Source: Microbacterium sp. nov. GSS16
Lineage (GTDB): Bacteria; Actinomycetota; Actinomycetes; Actinomycetales; Microbacteriaceae
NCBI RefSeq assembly: GCF_028198145.1
Contig: NZ_CP116338.1
Coordinates: 310,001 to 374,000, forward strand
DNA length: 64,000 nt
Direction of reading: 5' to 3'
Shown here: piece after piece, positions 60,478 to 64,000 of the stretch
Layout of the letters: each line of letters begins with the position of its first letter
Numbering within the stretch: position 1 is the first letter of the stretch
Translations under genes and position numbers: made by a program
The notes under the pieces: model-generated
Told to the model about the DNA's origin: nothing
Databases searched by the model: none
Seen by the model: only the letters and a program-made list of their open reading frames with translations

Positions 60478-61359
60478 ATGTTCTTCCACAAGCAGGAGCT
60501 GCAGTTCTCCGCGACCCCCGACGCCCCCGATGCGGTGTACGCCAGAAAGCTGCAGGAGGTCCTCGGCGGTCAGTACGGCGAGATAACTGTGGCGATGCAA
60601 TATCAATTCCAGGCCTGGAACATGCACATCCCGGGCAAATACCGTGACCTGGTGTTCGGCATCGGCGCCGAGGAGATGGGCCACGTCGAGATGCTCGCGG
60701 TGATGATCGCGCAGCTGCTCGAGAAGTCGCCGCTCGGCATCACGGAGGACGCGGTGCAGGACGATCCGACGGTCGCCGCGATCGTCGGCGGCACTGATGT
60801 GCAGCACGCGATCGTGGCGGGTGCCGGAGCCCGGCCGGTCGACAGCAACGGCAATCCCTGGTCGGGCGCGTACGTCACCGCGAGCGGCAATCTGCTGGCC
60901 GATTTCACCTCGAATGCCAATGCCGAGATGCAGGGCCGTCTGCAGGTCGCGCGGCTGTACCACACGACCGATGACCACGGAGTGCGCGACATGCTCGCCT
61001 TCCTGCTCGCCCGCGACACGATGCACCAGAACCAGTGGGAGGCCGCGGTCGCAGAGCTCAAGGCCGAGGGCGCCGAGGAGCTGCCGGTGCCGAGCAACTT
61101 CCCGCAGTCGAAGGAGCACACCGAGGTGTCGTATCAGTACCTGAACTTCAGCGACGGCTCGGCAGCGTCCGAAGGCAGCTGGGCATCGGGCCCCGCTCCC
61201 GACGGCAAGGGCGAGTTCAGCTACCACGAAGGGCCGACGACCAGCGCGCCGATGCCCCCGCACACGCGTCCTGATGCCAGGCTGTACGGCACGACCGACA
61301 TACCGAACATCGTCGAGAAGGTCGCCGGGGCGGCCCAGGACGCGACCCATATGGAGTGA
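60478..61359 (+). CDS. Manganese (non-haem) catalase
   Basis: 293 residues. All dimanganese ligands present: Glu35 (YGEITVAMQYQF), Glu66 and His69 (AEEMGHVEML), Glu150 (NANAEMQGRLQ) and His183 (RDTMHQNQW). Breaks down H2O2. ATG 60478 is 10 bases after CAGAGGA. The C-terminal 50 residues (PTTSAPMPPHTRPDARLYG) are disordered. A FUSC-like gene follows 15 bases later. Confidence 0.95.
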   Translation: MFFHKQELQFSATPDAPDAVYARKLQEVLGGQYGEITVAMQYQFQAWNMHIPGKYRDLVFGIGAEEMGHVEMLAVMIAQLLEKSPLGITEDAVQDDPTVAAIVGGTDVQHAIVAGAGARPVDSNGNPWSGAYVTASGNLLADFTSNANAEMQGRLQVARLYHTTDDHGVRDMLAFLLARDTMHQNQWEAAVAELKAEGAEELPVPSNFPQSKEHTEVSYQYLNFSDGSAASEGSWASGPAPDGKGEFSYHEGPTTSAPMPPHTRPDARLYGTTDIPNIVEKVAGAAQDATHME

Positions 61360-61374
61360 TCGAGAAGAGTGCGA

Positions 61375-62514
61375 ATGAGAAGACCGATCCGCCTGCGAGG
61401 CGCAGGCATCGGAACGGCGGCGCGCGGCGCGGTCAGCCGCGCCCGCCTGCTCTTCGCGGCGAAGACCGCCCTCGCGGTCGGCATCGCATGGACCATCGCG
61501 CCGCACATGCCCGGCGTCGCGGACGAGTACCCCTACTACGCACCGTTCGGCGCGCTGATCAGCATGTACCCGACGCTGATGTCGTCGGCGAAGACCGGCC
61601 TGCAGACGCTCCTCGGCCTGGGGGCGGGCATCGCACTGGCCACGCTGGTGCTGATGACCGTCGGGCCGAGCGTGTGGTCGATCGCCGCGGTGGTGGGCGT
61701 AGGCGTGATCGTGTCGGGCACGGGCTGGTTCGGCGCCGGACGGGAGTACATCCCGATGGCGGCGCTGTTCGTGCTGATCATCGGCGGAGCGGATGCCGAG
61801 GACTACTCCTTCGGCTACGTCACCCAGACCGCCGTGGGCGTGGTCGTCGGGCTTCTGGTGAACGCGATCATCCCGCCGGCGCCACTGGTCTCGGACGCAG
61901 CCGCCCGCATCGATGCCTTCCAGCAGCGGCTGGCGGCCCATCTCGACGATATCGCCGCCGCGCTGACCGAGACGTGGCCTCCGGAGCGCGCGGGATGGAT
62001 GGAGGATGCCGGAGCGCTGGCGGAGACCAGCCGCTCGTTGCGCGATGCGCTGGCCGAGGCCGACGAGAGCCGGCGCGGCAACCCGCGCGCGTGGCACGGT
62101 CGGGCGGACACGAGCGACGAGCACGCCCGACTGGAGGTGCTCGTCGAGGTGGCGCATCAGATCCGCGATGTCTCGGGCTGTCTCAGCGACACGATCCGCG
62201 ACCGCCCTTCGGCGTTCCCCCTCGATCCCGAACTGGTCGATCCCCTCGCCGCCGCCTGTCAGGCGGTCGCCGAACTTCTCGGCGGTGCGCAGGAGGACGT
62301 CGCGCAGCTGCACGCCAGGGCATCGGAAGAGGTCGATGCCCTGCTGCGCGCCGTGCACACGCGGTCGGTCGAAACGGATGCCGTTGCGGGCCCCGGCGTG
62401 CTCAGCGCGATGCATCTGCAGCGCATCCTCGGCATGCTCGAGCCGGAGCCGGAGCCGGAGCCGGAATCGGAGCCGGAGCCCGACCGCGAGAACGACGACA
62501 GCCAGACCTCCTAG
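61375..62514 (+). CDS. FUSC/ArAE-type membrane protein with EP-rich tail
   Basis: 379 residues. Six helices (about 30-175), then a long cytoplasmic helical domain (180-345), ending in tandem Glu-Pro repeats (ESEPEPDREND). Aromatic acid exporter family, role unknown. ATG 61375 has GAGAAGAG upstream; GTG 61369 is possible. Probably co-transcribed with the catalase. Confidence 0.8.
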   Translation: MRRPIRLRGAGIGTAARGAVSRARLLFAAKTALAVGIAWTIAPHMPGVADEYPYYAPFGALISMYPTLMSSAKTGLQTLLGLGAGIALATLVLMTVGPSVWSIAAVVGVGVIVSGTGWFGAGREYIPMAALFVLIIGGADAEDYSFGYVTQTAVGVVVGLLVNAIIPPAPLVSDAAARIDAFQQRLAAHLDDIAAALTETWPPERAGWMEDAGALAETSRSLRDALAEADESRRGNPRAWHGRADTSDEHARLEVLVEVAHQIRDVSGCLSDTIRDRPSAFPLDPELVDPLAAACQAVAELLGGAQEDVAQLHARASEEVDALLRAVHTRSVETDAVAGPGVLSAMHLQRILGMLEPEPEPEPESEPEPDRENDDSQTS

Positions 62515-62651
62515 TGGCGGGAGCCGCTCTGTTACCCCGAACTCCGCCATGTGACAACCCCGTAGCGTCGCAGCCGTCACCGCCGTAGGTTCGCCTCGAC
62601 AGCAATGACCTCGAGGCGCTTCGCCGGAAGGCAGTCGAGACAGGAGTCCTC

Positions 62652-63008
62652 ATGTCTGCCGCAACCAGATCCACCGGACGGGCGATCCCTCAGCCCGCCG
62701 AGCCCACCACGCCGTCGCAAGCCGCCGAGCCGGCGGCAGCGACCGAGCCGGCGGTGGCCGCCGAGACGCCGGCTCCGTCCGAGCCCGCGTACGAGCTCGT
62801 CGACATCGATCGCTACGAGGTTTTCGACGATGGCCCCGTCGGCTACGTCGAGGTGATTCCGCCCCTGTTCATCTGCTATTCGGGTCACCCCTACCCGAAG
62901 GCGATCGAAGTGGCGCAGGTCTTCGACTTCGAGCAGGCTGTGCGCCGCGTGCGCGAAGCCGCACTGCACTCCCGCGGCTCGCACGACCACGGGCGCTCGG
63001 CGGCATGA
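62652..63008 (+). CDS. Hypothetical protein with Ala/Pro/Glu linker
   Basis: 118 residues. The first 48 are a low-complexity Pro/Ala/Glu/Thr linker; the rest has [40 protein letters not shown] and [20 protein letters not shown] do not recognise the family. ATG 62652 has AGGAG 5-6 bases upstream. The stop overlaps glgX (ATGA), so it may modulate glycogen metabolism. Confidence 0.75.
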   Translation: MSAATRSTGRAIPQPAEPTTPSQAAEPAAATEPAVAAETPAPSEPAYELVDIDRYEVFDDGPVGYVEVIPPLFICYSGHPYPKAIEVAQVFDFEQAVRRVREAALHSRGSHDHGRSAA

Positions 63009-64000
63009 CCGTCGACGTGTGGCCGGGGTCCGCCCATCCTCTCGGCGCGACCTTCGACGGTCAGGGCACGAACTTCGCGCTGTTCAGCGAGCGCGCCGAG
63101 CGGGTCGAGCTGTGCCTGTTCGACGATGACGGCGAAGAGACGCGTGTCGACCTCGTCGAGGTGGACGCGTACGTGTGGCACGGGTACCTGCCCTCGGTGC
63201 AGCCCGGTCAGCTGTACGGCTACCGCGTGCACGGGCCGTACGACCCGGCGAACGGCAAGCGGTTCAACCCCAGCAAACTGCTGCTCGACCCGTACGCGAA
63301 GGCCGTCGCCGGTCAGGTCGAGTGGGGTCAGGCGCCGTTCTCCTACGACTTCGGCGACCCGGACTCGCACAACGAAGACGACTCGGCGGCCAGCACGCCG
63401 AAGAGCGTCGTGATCAATCCGTTCTTCGAATGGGGCGGCGACCGCCTGCCGAAGACCCCTTACGCGCAGACGGTCATCTACGAGGCGCATGTCAAGGGGC
63501 TCAGCATCCGCCACCCCGACGTGCCGGAAGAGCTGCGCGGCACCTACGCCGGCGTCGCCCACCCGGCCATCATCGACCACCTCACGCGCCTCGGCGTGAC
63601 CGCGATCGAGCTCATGCCGGTGCATCAGTTCGTGAACGACAGCACCCTGCAGGACAAGGGGCTGTCGAACTACTGGGGCTACAACACCCTGTCGTTCTTC
63701 GCACCGCAGAACACCTACTCGTCGAGCGGCGAGCACGGCCAGCAGGTGCAGGAGTTCAAGGCGATGGTGCGCGCGCTGCACGCCGCGGGCATCGAGGTCA
63801 TCCTCGATGTGGTCTACAACCACACCGCCGAGGGCAATCACCTCGGGCCCACCCTGTCGATGCGCGGCATCGACAACGAGGCCTACTACCGTCTGGAAGA
63901 GGATCGCCGGTACTACACCGATTACACGGGCACGGGCAACAGCCTCAACGTCGGCAACCCGCACGCGCTGCAGCTGATCATGGACTCGCTGCGGTACTGG
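63005..64000 (+). CDS. glgX: Glycogen debranching enzyme GlgX, 3' end beyond the window
   Basis: First 332 residues. CBM48-like N-terminal domain ([40 protein letters not shown]), then the GH13 barrel up to region I ([12 protein letters not shown]). The catalytic Asp/Glu/Asp lie beyond base 64000. It hydrolyses alpha-1,6 branches of glycogen. Start ATG overlaps the hypothetical gene. Confidence 0.93.
   Translation, partial: MTVDVWPGSAHPLGATFDGQGTNFALFSERAERVELCLFDDDGEETRVDLVEVDAYVWHGYLPSVQPGQLYGYRVHGPYDPANGKRFNPSKLLLDPYAKAVAGQVEWGQAPFSYDFGDPDSHNEDDSAASTPKSVVINPFFEWGGDRLPKTPYAQTVIYEAHVKGLSIRHPDVPEELRGTYAGVAHPAIIDHLTRLGVTAIELMPVHQFVNDSTLQDKGLSNYWGYNTLSFFAPQNTYSSSGEHGQQVQEFKAMVRALHAAGIEVILDVVYNHTAEGNHLGPTLSMRGIDNEAYYRLEEDRRYYTDYTGTGNSLNVGNPHALQLIMDSLRYW

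Noticed and set aside
62440..62500. Tandem GAGCCGGAGCCG repeat as a separate element
   Set aside because: It is the coding sequence of the Glu-Pro tail of the FUSC-like protein.

Overview
The window is about 70% G+C by eye and reads as one uninterrupted piece of chromosome from a high-GC Gram-positive bacterium, most likely a Microbacteriaceae member close to Microbacterium. Reasons: menaquinone and System II cytochrome c genes, an actinobacterial bS22-type micro-protein gene, an ECF41 sigma factor paired with a carboxymuconolactone decarboxylase, a DtxR/IdeR-type iron box, many start codons that seem to be leaderless, and a strong GGATGCC/GGCATCC word bias. I see no insertion sequence, phage, tRNA, rRNA or CRISPR array.

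Layout. 1-6.2 kb: menE-menB (-), a lipoprotein cyclophilin (+), a PadR/HAAS membrane pair (-), a GNAT protein and menC (+). 6.3-11.8 kb: a TetR repressor diverging from an MMPL exporter (with an odd C-terminal P-loop-like domain) and a YhgE/Pip protein. 11.8-12.3 kb: a hairpin and repeat-rich intergenic region. 12.3-16.4 kb: resA-ccdA-resB-ccsB (-), cytochrome c maturation. 16.5-19.1 kb: a histidine phosphatase (-) and aspS (+). 19.2-23.8 kb: a four-gene ABC importer (+) behind an unusual upstream region, then a GNAT protein. 23.9-30.3 kb: a sugar-type ABC importer lacking its own ATPase, a TSUP permease and a polar amino-acid ABC importer (all -). 30.4-32.2 kb: small genes (Dabb, glutaredoxin-like, rhodanese, bS22, excisionase-like HTH, ArsR; all -). 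32.3-38.2 kb: trkH-trkA, proC (-), a cation-diffusion facilitator, tadA, a 49-residue membrane protein, upp and a 73-residue acidic protein. 38.3-47.9 kb: a 1173-residue RecB-nuclease/helicase, nadE, a nucleosidase, sbcC-sbcD and a small GNAT. 47.9-50 kb: a polycysteine upstream ORF ahead of an orphan winged-helix regulator, then an AlkA-like glycosylase. 50.2-54.9 kb: a siderophore ABC importer (-) diverging from a siderophore-interacting protein (+) across an iron box. 55-64 kb: an alpha/beta hydrolase, a FUSC protein, thrC (-), the CMD/ECF41 pair, a peptidase remnant, a manganese catalase, a second FUSC-like protein, a hypothetical gene and the 5' part of glgX.

How it fits together. The men and res/ccs genes serve the respiratory chain. 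The importers and their regulators cover iron, sugars, amino acids, potassium and possibly a phosphorus source. SbcCD, the RecB-like nuclease/helicase and the AlkA-like glycosylase serve DNA repair or defence. The CMD/ECF41 pair and the manganese catalase suggest oxidative-stress handling.

The most interesting signals are (i) a leaderless upstream ORF of 33 codons ending in MCCRMCC, which looks like a cysteine-responsive attenuator in front of a winged-helix regulator; (ii) a family of about 70-bp intergenic palindromes present in three copies; (iii) a second family of GAGACCCC hairpins; (iv) a pervasive -10 box to start-codon spacing of 6-7 bases implying leaderless transcripts; and (v) the fused MMPL C-terminal domain.
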